DNA of 64,000 nucleotides from Acidovorax sp. T1. Lineage in GTDB: Bacteria > Pseudomonadota > Gammaproteobacteria > Burkholderiales > Burkholderiaceae_C. Made by a program: the position numbers and the translations under genes. Below the pieces are notes generated by a model, which saw only the letters and a list, made by a program, of their open reading frames with translations, made no database searches and had not been told where the DNA came from. The stretch spans positions 372,001 through 436,000 of the forward strand of contig NZ_CP021648.1 of NCBI RefSeq assembly GCF_002176815.1, in the 5' to 3' direction. Below, piece by piece: positions 42,446-51,235 of the stretch. Numbering within the stretch: position 1 is the stretch's first letter; each line of letters starts with the position of its first letter.

Positions 42446-43375
42446 TCAATCTGCGGGGCCCTCGTCCTGGCGGATTTGCAGTGCCTGCGCATACAGCGCA
42501 TTGCGCGGCGCGCCCGTGATGTCGGCGGCCAGCTTGACGGCCGTCTTGGTCGGCAACTCGCCCAGCAGCAGGCGCAGCACGCGCTGTGCGTCGGCGCCAT
42601 CTTCCGGTGGGGCCAGCAGCGGGTGCAGCAGCACGACGAATTCCCCCTTCACCCGCTGCGGGGCGCCCGCCAGCCAGCGCGCCAGATCCTGCGCAGGGTG
42701 CGTGGAGATCTCCTCGAACTGCTTGGTGAGCTCGCGCGCCAGCGTCACCGGGCGCTCGCCCAACACGGCCAGGGCGCCGGCCAGGTCCTCGATGCGGTGC
42801 GGGGCTTCGAGCAGCACCACGCAGCGGGGCTCGCTGGCGAGCTGCTGCACGGCCGTGGCGCGCTCGGCATTTTTTACCGGCAGAAAACCCGCAAAAAGAA
42901 AGCCGCCGCTGTCCGTGCTGTGCGCCACGGCGCCGGCCACGCTCAGGGCCGTGGTGATGCTGCTGGCGCCCGGCAGCGGCAGGGCGCGCAGGCCGGCCGC
43001 GTGCACGGCGGCCACCAGGCGCGCGCCGGGGTCGCTGACGCCCGGCGTGCCCGCGTCACTGACATAGGCCACGCGCTGGCCCTGCTGCAGCCGCTGCACC
43101 ACGGCCAGTGCGGCTTCGGCCTCGTTGTGCTGGTGCACGGCCAGCAGTTGCGCGCTGGTCTTGTCGATGCCATAGGCGCGCAGCAGCGCCTGGGTGTGGC
43201 GCGTGTCCTCGCAGGCAATGGCGTCGGCCAGCTGCAGCACATGCAGCGCGCGCAGGGTGATGTCGGCCAGGTTGCCAATCGGCGTGGCCACGACATACAG
43301 CGTGCCCTGCGGATAATGCTGTGCAGCCGCCGCATCGCGTGCGGCGTTCAAGGCAGATGCGAAAGATGCGCTCAA
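42446..43375 (-). CDS. rsmI: 16S rRNA (cytidine-1402-2'-O)-methyltransferase
   Basis: 309 residues, tetrapyrrole-methylase fold. GTLYVVATPIGNLADITLRA (about 24-43), CEDTRHTQALL, VAYVSDAGTPGVSDPGARLV and LPGASSITTALSVAG are the family blocks. It methylates C1402 in the P site together with RsmH. The start is a TTG at 43375 that coincides with the likely start region of the divergent yraN; a start nearer GTLYVV cannot be excluded. Confidence 0.93.
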   Translation of the reverse strand: MSASFASALNAARDAAAAQHYPQGTLYVVATPIGNLADITLRALHVLQLADAIACEDTRHTQALLRAYGIDKTSAQLLAVHQHNEAEAALAVVQRLQQGQRVAYVSDAGTPGVSDPGARLVAAVHAAGLRALPLPGASSITTALSVAGAVAHSTDSGGFLFAGFLPVKNAERATAVQQLASEPRCVVLLEAPHRIEDLAGALAVLGERPVTLARELTKQFEEISTHPAQDLARWLAGAPQRVKGEFVVLLHPLLAPPEDGADAQRVLRLLLGELPTKTAVKLAADITGAPRNALYAQALQIRQDEGPAD

Positions 43376-43791
43376 TGAATTTCCTTGGAAAAATGCTATC
43401 CAGTGCCCGCCCAGGGGGCGCTGATGCCGCCAGCGGCCGCACCACGCGGCAGCGGGGCGATGCGGCCGAAGACCAGGCGCTGGCCTGTTTGCAGGCCGCA
43501 GGCCTGAAGCTGCTGGTGCGCAATTATCGGACGCCCGGGCGCGGCGGGGGCGAGATCGATCTGGTGATGCGCGACCGGGACGGCACCGTGGTGTTTGTCG
43601 AGGTGCGCAGCCGCGCCAGCAATGCCTTTGGTGGGGCCGGTGCCAGCATTGGCGCCGTCAAGCAGCGGCGCATCGTGTTTGCGGCGCGCCATTACCTGCT
43701 GCGCATGCCCGCGCCGCCGCCGTGCCGTTTTGACGTGGTGCTGGTGCAGGCTTCGGTGCAGTGGCTCCAGGCCGCTTTCGACGCCCAGTAA
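43375..43791 (+). CDS. yraN: YraN/UPF0102-family endonuclease-like protein
   Basis: 138 residues from MNFLGK. Core RQRGDAAEDQALACLQAAG, LLVRNYRTPGRGGGEIDLVM and VVFVEVRSRASNAFGG shows the E..G(x)GEIDL...VEVRSR nuclease-like signature of UPF0102, a family related to Holliday-junction resolvases but of unproven activity. In-frame ATG codons at 43357 and 43366 are possible. The order rsmI (divergent)-yraN-diaA-dolP is widely conserved. Confidence 0.88.
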   Translation: MNFLGKMLSSARPGGADAASGRTTRQRGDAAEDQALACLQAAGLKLLVRNYRTPGRGGGEIDLVMRDRDGTVVFVEVRSRASNAFGGAGASIGAVKQRRIVFAARHYLLRMPAPPPCRFDVVLVQASVQWLQAAFDAQ

Positions 43792-43878
43792 GGCGGGGCA
43801 CAAAAGCCGGGTACGCCAAGCCGGCGACTACGGTTTGCTACAAAACCTATAACAACCCGCGGGTATCATCGGGCCTCC

Positions 43879-44478
43879 ATGCTAGAGCAACGCATCCAAC
43901 AGCACTTCATCGACAGCGCCGACCTGAAATACCAGGCCGCGCAAGCCCTCAGCGCGCCCATCGCCGCTGCCGTGCAGGCCATATTGGCCTGCGTAACCAG
44001 CGGCGGCAAGGTGCTGGCCTGTGGCAATGGCCCTTCGGCCGCCGAGGCGCTGCAGTTTGCGGCCTTCTGCGTGGCGGGATTCGAGCGGGACCGGCCCGAG
44101 CTGGCCGCGCTGGCGCTGACCTCTGACAGCACCCTGCTCACGGGGGCCGGCGGCGGCAGCGACGTGGCCCAGCAGTTTGCCCGCCAGGTGCGCGCGCTCG
44201 GCCAGGCGGGCGATGTCTTGCTGGCACTGTCCGTCACCGGCAACGATGCCAACCTGATTGCCGCCACCGAGGCAGCGCACGAGCGCGACATGACGGTGGT
44301 GATCCTCAGCGGCCGCACCGGCGGCCAGCTGGCCACCATGGTGCGCGAGACCGATGTGCTGATCGGTGTGCCGCACGACCGCGCCGCGCGGGTGCGCGAG
44401 GTCCATGCGTTGGTGTTGCACTGCCTGTGCGACGGCGTGGATGCCCAATTACTTGGAGAACAGGAAATACCGCTATGA
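43879..44478 (+). CDS. diaA: SIS-domain protein, DnaA initiator-associating DiaA
   Basis: 199 residues, one SIS fold of the GmhA/DiaA family: GGKVLACGNGPSAAEALQFA (about 42-61), TSDSTLLTGAGGG, GDVLLALSVTGNDANLIAA and VHALVLHCLCDGVD. Position between yraN and the BON lipoprotein gene marks it as DiaA, which helps DnaA assemble at oriC, rather than GmhA. The usual NGGSA turn of GmhA reads NGPSA here. ATGA overlap with the next gene. Confidence 0.88.
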   Translation: MLEQRIQQHFIDSADLKYQAAQALSAPIAAAVQAILACVTSGGKVLACGNGPSAAEALQFAAFCVAGFERDRPELAALALTSDSTLLTGAGGGSDVAQQFARQVRALGQAGDVLLALSVTGNDANLIAATEAAHERDMTVVILSGRTGGQLATMVRETDVLIGVPHDRAARVREVHALVLHCLCDGVDAQLLGEQEIPL

Positions 44479-45134
44479 AGCTGACCATGAACCGTACCGC
44501 CTGCACCCTGCTGGCCGCCGTTGCGCTGGCCGCAGGCCTGTCCGCCTGCGCTCCTCTGGTGGTTGGCGGGGCGGTGATGGGCGGCATGATGGCCGCAGAC
44601 CGCCGCACCACCGGCACCCAGGTGGAAGACGAAGGCATCGAGCTGCGTGCGGCCAACCGCATCCGCGAGGTGCTGGGCGACCGGGCCCATGTCAACGTCA
44701 CCAGCTACAACCGCCAGGTTTTGCTGACCGGCGAGGTGCCCACGGCGCAAGACCGGGCCACGGTGGAGCAGATCGTGGCGGGCGTGAACAATGTGCGCTC
44801 GGTCGTGAACGATCTGGCGGTGATGCCTGGCAGCACGCTGGGCCAGCGCTCCAACGATGTCCTGATCTCCGGCAAGGTGCGTGCGAGCCTGGTGGATGCC
44901 AAAGACATTACGTCCAGCGCCTTCAAGGTGGTGACCGAGCGCGGCGCGGTCTATCTCATGGGGATGGCCACCGCGCGCGAGGCTGCCCGTGGCACCGAAA
45001 TTGCCCGTGGCGTGAGCGGTGTGACCAAGGTGGTGCGGGTGTTCGAGATCGTCACGGAAGACGATCTGCGCCGCAACAGCACCCAGCCGCCCCCGACTGT
45101 GACCACCGACAACCCCGCGTCACCAGGCCAATGA
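44475..45134 (+). CDS. dolP: BON-domain outer-membrane lipoprotein (DolP/YraP)
   Basis: 219 residues. Signal sequence with lipobox LLAAVALAAGLSAC, lipidation at the cysteine near residue 25. Two BON domains follow (about 55-120 and 130-200), with NVTSYNRQVLLTGEVPTAQD and ERGAVYLMGMATAREA. In E. coli DolP binds anionic phospholipids at the outer membrane and supports BAM function and envelope integrity. The ATG overlaps the diaA stop. A hairpin follows. Confidence 0.9.
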   Translation: MKLTMNRTACTLLAAVALAAGLSACAPLVVGGAVMGGMMAADRRTTGTQVEDEGIELRAANRIREVLGDRAHVNVTSYNRQVLLTGEVPTAQDRATVEQIVAGVNNVRSVVNDLAVMPGSTLGQRSNDVLISGKVRASLVDAKDITSSAFKVVTERGAVYLMGMATAREAARGTEIARGVSGVTKVVRVFEIVTEDDLRRNSTQPPPTVTTDNPASPGQ

Positions 45135-45152
45135 GGCCTGCATGACGGCATG

Positions 45153-45185
45153 CGGCGCTGCGGGCATCCCCGCTGCGCCGTTTTT
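45153..45185 (+). terminator. Terminator of the yraN-diaA-dolP operon
   Basis: CGGCGCTGCGGG pairs with CCCGCTGCGCCG (one T-T mismatch) around a short loop and is followed by T5. Confidence 0.85.
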
Positions 45186-45194
45186 GGGTCAGTT

Positions 45195-46109
45195 TCAGCG
45201 CAGGCGCTTGACCAGGCTGGACGTGTCCCAGCGGTTGCCACCCATCTTCTGCACATCGGCATAGAACTGGTCCACCAGCGCGGTCACCGGCACGCGCGAG
45301 CCATTGCGGCGGGCTTCGTCCAGCACCAGGCCCAGGTCCTTGCGCATCCAGTCCACGGCAAAACCGAAATCGAATTGGCCGTCCACCATGGTCTTGCCGC
45401 GGTTGTCCATCTGCCAGCTTTGCGCCGCGCCTTTGCCAATCACGTCCAGCACCTGCTTCATGTCCAGCCCGGCGTTCTGGCCAAAGGCCACCGCTTCGGA
45501 CAGGCCTTGCACCAGGCCCGCGATGCAGATTTGGTTGACCATCTTGGCCAGTTGCCCCGAGCCGCTGGCACCCAGCAGCGTGAACGCCCGTGAGAACGCC
45601 ATGGCCACGGGCTGGGCGGCGTCAAACGCGGCCTGGTCCCCGCCGCACATCACTGTGAGCATGCCGTTTTGTGCCCCGGCCTGGCCGCCGGACACAGGCG
45701 CATCGACAAACTGCAGCCCCAGTGCGCGCGCGGCGGCATACAGCTCCCGCGCCACTTCGGCCGATGCTGTGGTGTGGTCCACAAAGATCGCGCCCGGCCG
45801 CATGCCGGCAAACGCGCCGTCGGCGCCGAGCGTCACCGAGCGCAGGTCATCGTCGTTGCCCACGCAGCAGAAAACCATGTCCGCACCCGCCGCTGCCTCG
45901 CGTGGCGTTGCGGCATGTTTTGGGGCTTTGGTGCTTGCGTACTCTGCACACCATGCTATTGATTTTGTAGTAGTTCGGTTGTACACCGTGACCTCATGGC
46001 CCGCCAGCGCGAGGTGGCCGGCCATGGGGTAGCCCATCACGCCCAAGCCCAGAAAGGCGACCTTGCGCGAAGGGGTTGTGTCGTAGCTGCGAGGGTTGGT
46101 GCTTGGCAT
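45195..46109 (-). CDS. Beta-hydroxyacid dehydrogenase (3-hydroxyisobutyrate/tartronate semialdehyde reductase family)
   Basis: 304 residues. Rossmann start KVAFLGLGVMGYPMAGHLAL (GLGxMG, about 12-31), substrate loop FVDAPVSGGQAGAQNGMLTV (about 135), catalytic lysine region GQLAKMVNQICIAGLVQGLS (K near 187). NAD(P)H-dependent reduction of a small 2- or 3-hydroxyacid; glyoxylate/succinic semialdehyde and tartronate semialdehyde are candidates. The stretch KSIAWCAEYASTKAPKHA is slightly longer than in relatives and is coded by DNA like a decayed AGCGCT repeat (about 45918-45970). Confidence 0.88.
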   Translation of the reverse strand: MPSTNPRSYDTTPSRKVAFLGLGVMGYPMAGHLALAGHEVTVYNRTTTKSIAWCAEYASTKAPKHAATPREAAAGADMVFCCVGNDDDLRSVTLGADGAFAGMRPGAIFVDHTTASAEVARELYAAARALGLQFVDAPVSGGQAGAQNGMLTVMCGGDQAAFDAAQPVAMAFSRAFTLLGASGSGQLAKMVNQICIAGLVQGLSEAVAFGQNAGLDMKQVLDVIGKGAAQSWQMDNRGKTMVDGQFDFGFAVDWMRKDLGLVLDEARRNGSRVPVTALVDQFYADVQKMGGNRWDTSSLVKRLR

Positions 46110-46144
46110 GGGAGCGAAGGAAAAAAGTGGGTAGAGGAAAAAGA

Positions 46145-46168
46145 AAGCCCGCCCAACGGGGCGGGCTT
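46145..46168 (-). terminator. Terminator after pilU
   Basis: AAGCCCGCCC/GGGCGGGCTT around a 4-base loop; on the minus strand it is followed by TTCTTTTTCC. It ends the pilT-pilU transcript. Confidence 0.85.
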
Positions 46169-46212
46169 CCAGCGGTCATGAAAAGCAAATCAATGCAGGT
46201 GGCGGACCTCGG

Positions 46213-47349
46213 CTAGACAATCGCGAAATGCTCGGTGCCCGAGGCCAGGTCGGGCGACTTGGCGCGCTGGCTGTTGAGCTTGATCTGCAGACGCAGGTCG
46301 TTGAGCGAGTCGGCGTTGCGTAGCGCATCTTCGTAGCTGATCACATTGGCCTCGTAGGCATCGAACAGCGCCTGGTCGAAGGTCTGCATGCCCAGGTTGC
46401 GGCTCTTTTTCATGACTTCCTTGATCTCGGCGACTTCGCCCTTGAAGATCAGGTCGGCGATCAGCGGGGTGTTGAGCATCACCTCCACCGCCGCAGCCCG
46501 GCCCTTGCCGTCCTGCTTGGGGATGAGGCGCTGCGACACCATGGCGCGCAGGTTGAGCGACAGGTCCATCAGCAGTTGGGCGCGGCGCTCTTCGGGGAAG
46601 AAGTTGATGATGCGGTCCAGCGCCTGGTTGGCGCTGTTGGCGTGCAGCGTGGCCAGGCACAGGTGGCCGGTTTCGGCAAAGGCCACGGCATGTTCCATGG
46701 TCTCGCGGTCGCGGATTTCGCCCATCAGGATCACGTCGGGCGCCTGGCGCAGCGTGTTCTTGAGGGCCGCTTCCCAGCTGTCGGTATCGAGCCCCACTTC
46801 GCGCTGCGTCACCACGCAGTTCTTGTGCGGGTGCACGAATTCGACCGGGTCTTCCACCGTGATGATGTGGCCGAACGAGTTTTCGTTGCGCCAGTCCACC
46901 ATGGCCGCGAGCGTGGTGGACTTGCCCGAGCCCGTGGCGCCCACCAGGATGCACAGGCCGCGCTTGGTCATCGTCACTTCCTTGAGGACCTGCGGCACGC
47001 CCAGACCGTCAATGGTGGGCAACGTGAGCGGAATCGTGCGCAGCACCATGCCGACCTTGCCCTGCTGGATGAATGCGTTCACGCGAAAGCGCCCGATGCC
47101 GGCCGGTGAGATGGCGAAATTGGATTCCTTGGTGCGCTCGAAGTCTGCCACCTGCTTGTCGCTCATGATGGCGCGGGCCAGCGTCAGGGTGTGGTTGGGC
47201 GTGAGCGGCTGGGGCGATACCTTGGTCACCTTGCCATCGACCTTGATGGCGGGCGGAAACTCTGCCGTGATGAACAAGTCGCTGCCATTGCGGCTCACCA
47301 TCAGCTTGAGCAGATCGTTGATGAATTTACTGGCCTGATCGCGTTCCAT
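46213..47349 (-). CDS. pilU: Type IV pilus retraction ATPase PilU
   Basis: 378 residues. Hexameric secretion ATPase: N-terminal PAS-like part with LMVSRNGSDLFITAEFPPAI, Walker A LVGATGSGKSTTLAAMV (about 130), Asp box EDPVEFVH, Walker B DVILMGEIRDRETM and His box LCLATLHANSANQALDRIIN. PilU assists PilT in pilus retraction and needs PilT to act. The C-terminal tail with SLNDLRLQIKLN distinguishes it from PilT. Third gene of the pilT-cNMP-pilU group. Confidence 0.92.
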   Translation of the reverse strand: MERDQASKFINDLLKLMVSRNGSDLFITAEFPPAIKVDGKVTKVSPQPLTPNHTLTLARAIMSDKQVADFERTKESNFAISPAGIGRFRVNAFIQQGKVGMVLRTIPLTLPTIDGLGVPQVLKEVTMTKRGLCILVGATGSGKSTTLAAMVDWRNENSFGHIITVEDPVEFVHPHKNCVVTQREVGLDTDSWEAALKNTLRQAPDVILMGEIRDRETMEHAVAFAETGHLCLATLHANSANQALDRIINFFPEERRAQLLMDLSLNLRAMVSQRLIPKQDGKGRAAAVEVMLNTPLIADLIFKGEVAEIKEVMKKSRNLGMQTFDQALFDAYEANVISYEDALRNADSLNDLRLQIKLNSQRAKSPDLASGTEHFAIV

Positions 47350-47389
47350 CAGAGATCCTTCCGTGGGGCTTTGTCTGCAGGACGGGTGT

Positions 47390-48025
47390 TCATTTCTGGT
47401 GGTCGCTCAGCCGGGCGCTCACGGCCCGCAGGCGCAGCGACAGCTTGCGCGCCAGCAGCGCCACCAGGCTGGCTGCCAATTGGGGGTCTTCGGCCATCAT
47501 CTGGTCCAGGGCTTCCGCGCTCAACACAGCGATCTCGCAGTCGGTGAGGGTGGTGCACGCCGAAAAGCGGATGCCGCTGTCGAGCAGCGACATTTCGCCC
47601 AGAATGTCGCCGGGCCGGGTCTCGGCCAGGCGCAGTTGCTCGCCCCAGGGCTGAAGGCGGTCCACGGCGATGGTGCCGGTGAGCAGCACCACCATGAAGT
47701 TGCCGTATTCGTCCTGCCGGATCACGTCGCGGTTGGCTGCAACGGCGGTAAATTCAAAAAAGCGCTCCATGCGCTCCACGGCATCCTTGTCCAGGTGGGC
47801 CATGTATTTGTCCTTGGACCACAACGCCTGCAGCAGCTTGCCACCGCGGCTGGGGGGCAGGCGTTTGGCGGCCACTTCCACGGCACGAGCCTCCCAGGGC
47901 ACGAGCATGGATGGATCCACGCCCTGGCCGGCAAAGGCGGTGGAGAACAGCACGGAGTCGGTGTGCTCCTCCAGCGGCTTGGTGCCGCGGGTGTTGCGGC
48001 GCAGAAGGCTGAGAATGCCTTTCAT
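47390..48025 (-). CDS. Cyclic-nucleotide-binding (CRP-like fold) protein between pilT and pilU
   Basis: 211 residues from ATG 48025, with GGAGC in front. The C-terminal 130 residues are a cNMP-binding beta-barrel: AANRDVIRQDEYGNFMVVLL (about 100-119), TRPGDILGEMSLLDSGIRFS with the phosphate-binding GE motif, and ALDQMMAEDPQLAA. The N-terminal 85 residues have no known domain. There is no DNA-binding domain, so it is a sensor, not a transcription factor. Between pilT and pilU it may tie retraction to a cyclic nucleotide; that is inference. Confidence 0.82.
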   Translation of the reverse strand: MKGILSLLRRNTRGTKPLEEHTDSVLFSTAFAGQGVDPSMLVPWEARAVEVAAKRLPPSRGGKLLQALWSKDKYMAHLDKDAVERMERFFEFTAVAANRDVIRQDEYGNFMVVLLTGTIAVDRLQPWGEQLRLAETRPGDILGEMSLLDSGIRFSACTTLTDCEIAVLSAEALDQMMAEDPQLAASLVALLARKLSLRLRAVSARLSDHQK

Positions 48026-48094
48026 AACTTGCTCCAATGTGCGGCGTCTGCTGCCGCTCTGTCAGAAGGATGTGTGGGCTGCAACGGGGCGCGA

Positions 48095-49138
48095 TCAGCC
48101 GGGGAAATTTTCGGGAATCTTGGCCTTGCTGCGGGCTTCAGCGGGGCTGATGATGTTGCGCCGCACCAGATCGGTGAGGTTCTGGTCCAGCGTCTGCATG
48201 CCCAGGCTGTTGCCGGTCTGGATGGTGGAATACATCTGCGCCACCTTGGACTCGCGGATCAGGTTGCGGATGGCGCTGGTGCCCAGCATGATTTCGTGCG
48301 CGGCCACCCGGCCCGAGCCGTCCTTGAGCTTGCACAGCGTCTGCGAGATCACCGCCTGCAGCGATTCGGACAGCATGGAGCGCACCATTTCCTTTTCTTC
48401 GGCGGGGAACACGTCGATGATCCGGTCGATGGTCTTGGCGGCGCTGGATGTGTGCAGCGTGCCAAACACCAGGTGGCCGGTTTCGGCGGCGGTCATGGCC
48501 AGGCGGATGGTTTCCAGGTCGCGCATTTCGCCCACCAAAATGGCGTCGGGGTCTTCGCGCAGCGCGGATTTGAGGGCTGCCGCGAACGACAGCGTCATGG
48601 GCCCCACTTCGCGCTGGTTGATCAGGCACTTCTTGGATTCGTGCACGAACTCGATCGGGTCTTCCACCGTGAGGATGTGGCCGTATTCGGTTTCGTTCAG
48701 ATAATTCACCATGGCCGCCAGCGTGGTGGACTTGCCCGAGCCCGTGGGGCCGGTCACCAGCACCAGGCCGCGCGGTTTGAGGGCCAGGTCGCCGAAGATC
48801 TTGGGGGCGTTGAGCTGTTCCAGCGTGAGGATCTTGCTTGGAATGGTGCGGAACACGGCGGCCGCGCCGCGGTTCTGGTTGAAGGCGTTGACGCGAAAGC
48901 GCGCCAGGCCTTCGATCTCAAACGAGAAGTCCACCTCCAGAAACTCTTCATACGTCTTGCGCTGCGAGTCGCTCATGATGTCGTACACCATGGCGTGCAC
49001 CGTCTTGTGGTCCAGCGCATCCACATTGATGCGCCGCACATCGCCGTGGACCCGGATCATGGGCGGCAACCCGGAGGACAAGTGCAGGTCGGAAGCTTTG
49101 TTCTTCACGCTGAATGCGAGCAACTGGGTAATGTCCAC
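48095..49138 (-). CDS. pilT: Type IV pilus retraction ATPase PilT
   Basis: 347 residues. Starts at GTG 49138 (VDITQLLAFSVKNKASDLHL), the standard PilT N-terminus, with AGAGGGA upstream; the frame is open further to 49282. Walker A VTGPTGSGKSTTLAAMV (about 132), Asp box EDPIEFVH, Walker B DAILVGEMRDLETI, His box VFGTLHTSSAAKTIDR and the AIRNLIRE motif needed for retraction in relatives. It powers pilus retraction for twitching and DNA uptake. Divergent from yggS, a common pairing. Confidence 0.95.
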   Translation of the reverse strand: MDITQLLAFSVKNKASDLHLSSGLPPMIRVHGDVRRINVDALDHKTVHAMVYDIMSDSQRKTYEEFLEVDFSFEIEGLARFRVNAFNQNRGAAAVFRTIPSKILTLEQLNAPKIFGDLALKPRGLVLVTGPTGSGKSTTLAAMVNYLNETEYGHILTVEDPIEFVHESKKCLINQREVGPMTLSFAAALKSALREDPDAILVGEMRDLETIRLAMTAAETGHLVFGTLHTSSAAKTIDRIIDVFPAEEKEMVRSMLSESLQAVISQTLCKLKDGSGRVAAHEIMLGTSAIRNLIRESKVAQMYSTIQTGNSLGMQTLDQNLTDLVRRNIISPAEARSKAKIPENFPG

Positions 49139-49175
49139 GGGTTCCCTCTCTCTTTTGATACGCTTGTTGTTCATT

Positions 49176-49892
49176 ATGACCACGATTGATAACAACCTCC
49201 AAAAGGTTCGGACCCGCATCGCGCAGGCCTGCGTGGCTGCCGGCCGGGACCCTGCCAGTGTCTCGCTGCTGGCCGTTTCCAAAACTTTTGGCGCTGATGC
49301 GGTGGTGCAGGCCGCTGCGGCGGGCCAGCGGGCGTTTGGTGAAAACTACGTCCAGGAAGGCGTGGACAAGATCGCCGCAGTGGGCCGGGCGTTCGATCCC
49401 GCGCTGCAGTGGCATTGCATTGGCCCCATCCAGAGCAACAAGACGCGCCTGGTGGCCGAGCACTTTGACTGGGCGCACACGGTGGACCGGCTCAAGACCG
49501 CCGAGCGCCTGTCGGCCCAGCGCCCCGACCACCTGCCGCCCCTGCAAATATGTATCCAGGTGAACATCGACGGCGGCCCCACCAAGTCGGGCGTGGCGCC
49601 GGCGGACGCGCTGGCGCTGGTGCGCGCTGTGGCAAAACTGCCACGCCTGCGGGTGCGCGGGCTGATGAGCATCCCCGACCATGCTCCTGATTTCGAAGCG
49701 CAACTGGCAATCCACCAAAGCGCTAGAGCACTTTTTGACCAGATATCGGCCTTGGGCGAGCCCGGGCTCGAAGGCTTTGACACCCTGTCCATGGGCATGA
49801 CCGCCGACCTGGAGGCCGCCATCCACGCGGGCAGCACCCTGGTGCGCGTGGGCACCGGCATCTTTGGCGGCCGGACTTACCCGGCGCCCTGA
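49176..49892 (+). CDS. PLP homeostasis protein YggS/PROSC family
   Basis: 238 residues, a fold-type III barrel that carries pyridoxal phosphate on K36 in VSKTFGAD. Other marks are FGENYVQEGVDKI, WHCIGPIQSNKT, VNIDGGPTKSG, LRVRGLMSIP and LSMGMTADLEAAI with GSTLVRVGTGIFG. Family members buffer PLP and affect amino-acid balance. It starts 37 bp from pilT on the other strand. The stretch at 49697-49740 has AGCGCAACTGG and AAAGCGCTAGAGC, like a copy of the dispersed palindrome, though the protein here looks normal. Confidence 0.93.
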   Translation: MTTIDNNLQKVRTRIAQACVAAGRDPASVSLLAVSKTFGADAVVQAAAAGQRAFGENYVQEGVDKIAAVGRAFDPALQWHCIGPIQSNKTRLVAEHFDWAHTVDRLKTAERLSAQRPDHLPPLQICIQVNIDGGPTKSGVAPADALALVRAVAKLPRLRVRGLMSIPDHAPDFEAQLAIHQSARALFDQISALGEPGLEGFDTLSMGMTADLEAAIHAGSTLVRVGTGIFGGRTYPAP

Positions 49893-50038
49893 TGGAGTGC
49901 CAGAAAGCAGCGCCGCTGGCCTGGAAAGTGCGGTAGGGCGCTTTTATAGTGGCCCGTGCTAAGCTGATTTAGCGCACTTTCTGGCGTGCCGCCCAAGGGG
50001 CGGTGTGCAGCCTTACAAACCGTCAACGGAGACCTCTC

Positions 50039-51178
50039 ATGCCCGGACTGCTGCCCGATATCGACCCCGATGGCCTGCTCGAATTCTCGGTGGTCTACAC
50101 CGACCGCGCGCTCAACCACATGTCCCAGCGTTTCACGGGCGTGATGCAGGACATCCTGGCCGTGCTCAAAGAGGTGTACCACGCCCACACCGCCGTGATC
50201 GTGCCCGGCAGCGGCACCTTCGGCATGGAGGCCGTGGCGCGCCAGTTCGCCAACCAGCAAAAAGTGCTGATCGTGCGCAACGGCTGGTTCAGCTACCGCT
50301 GGAGCCAGATTTTCGATGCCGACAAAGGCCTGGGCGGCGGCGCCGTGGTCTGCAAGGCGCGCCAGCAGGGCAGCGGCCCGCAGGCGCCCTGGGCGCCGGC
50401 GCCGGCTGACGAGGTGGCAGCCGCCATCCGCGCCGAGAAGCCCAAGGTGGTGTTCGCGCCCCATGTGGAAACGGCCAGCGGCATCATCTTGAGCGACTGC
50501 TACATCCGCACGCTGACCGCCGCCGCGCACGAGGTGGGCGCGCTGTTTGTGCTGGACTGCGTGGCATCGGGCGCGGTGTGGGTGGACATGCAGGCCACGG
50601 GTGTGGACGTGCTGATTTCCGCCCCGCAAAAGGGCTGGAGCGGCTCGCCTTGCTGCGCCATGGTGATGCTCAGCGAGCGCGCACGCCAGGCGATCGATGG
50701 CACCACGAGCAGCAGCTTCTCGTGCGACCTCAAGAAGTGGATGCAGATCGCCGAGGGCTACGAAAAAGGCCAGCACGCCTACCACACCACCCTGCCCACC
50801 GATGGGCTGGTGCGCCTGCGCGATGTGATGGCCGAGGCCCGCGCCTACGGCTTTGCCAAGGTGCGTGACGAGCAGATCGCACTGGGCGCTGCGGTGCGCG
50901 CGCTGCTCGAATCGCGCGGTTTCCCCAGCGTGGCGGCCGAGGGTTTCAAGGCGCCCGGCGTGGTGGTGAGCTACACCACCGACCCCGGCATCCAGAGCGG
51001 CAAGAAGTTTGCGCAGGTGGGGTTGCAGACCGCCGCTGGCGTGCCGCTGCAATGCGACGAAGGGCTCGACTTCAAGACCTTCCGCATCGGCCTGTTTGGC
51101 CTGGATAAATGGCACAACGTGGAGCGCACCGTGGGCCATCTGTCCCGGGCGCTGGACCAGATGGCGGCTGCGGGCTAG
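50039..51178 (+). CDS. Class V aminotransferase (alanine/serine-glyoxylate type)
   Basis: 379 residues. PLP-binding K198 in SAPQKGWSGSP, GSGTFGMEAVARQF (phosphate cup) and the helix HVETASGIILSD near the ring. The family includes alanine-glyoxylate and serine-glyoxylate transaminases; it is larger-branch, lacking the exact serine-glyoxylate signature as far as I can see. ATG 50039 has GGAGACC in front. It is alone; the yggS neighbour also concerns PLP but is not in the same unit. Confidence 0.85.
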   Translation: MPGLLPDIDPDGLLEFSVVYTDRALNHMSQRFTGVMQDILAVLKEVYHAHTAVIVPGSGTFGMEAVARQFANQQKVLIVRNGWFSYRWSQIFDADKGLGGGAVVCKARQQGSGPQAPWAPAPADEVAAAIRAEKPKVVFAPHVETASGIILSDCYIRTLTAAAHEVGALFVLDCVASGAVWVDMQATGVDVLISAPQKGWSGSPCCAMVMLSERARQAIDGTTSSSFSCDLKKWMQIAEGYEKGQHAYHTTLPTDGLVRLRDVMAEARAYGFAKVRDEQIALGAAVRALLESRGFPSVAAEGFKAPGVVVSYTTDPGIQSGKKFAQVGLQTAAGVPLQCDEGLDFKTFRIGLFGLDKWHNVERTVGHLSRALDQMAAAG

Positions 51179-51235
51179 CGCCTGCCCGCCGGCCGTGATG
51201 CAAGGCGGGTGCCGCAGTCATGCTCTTGGGCTTGC

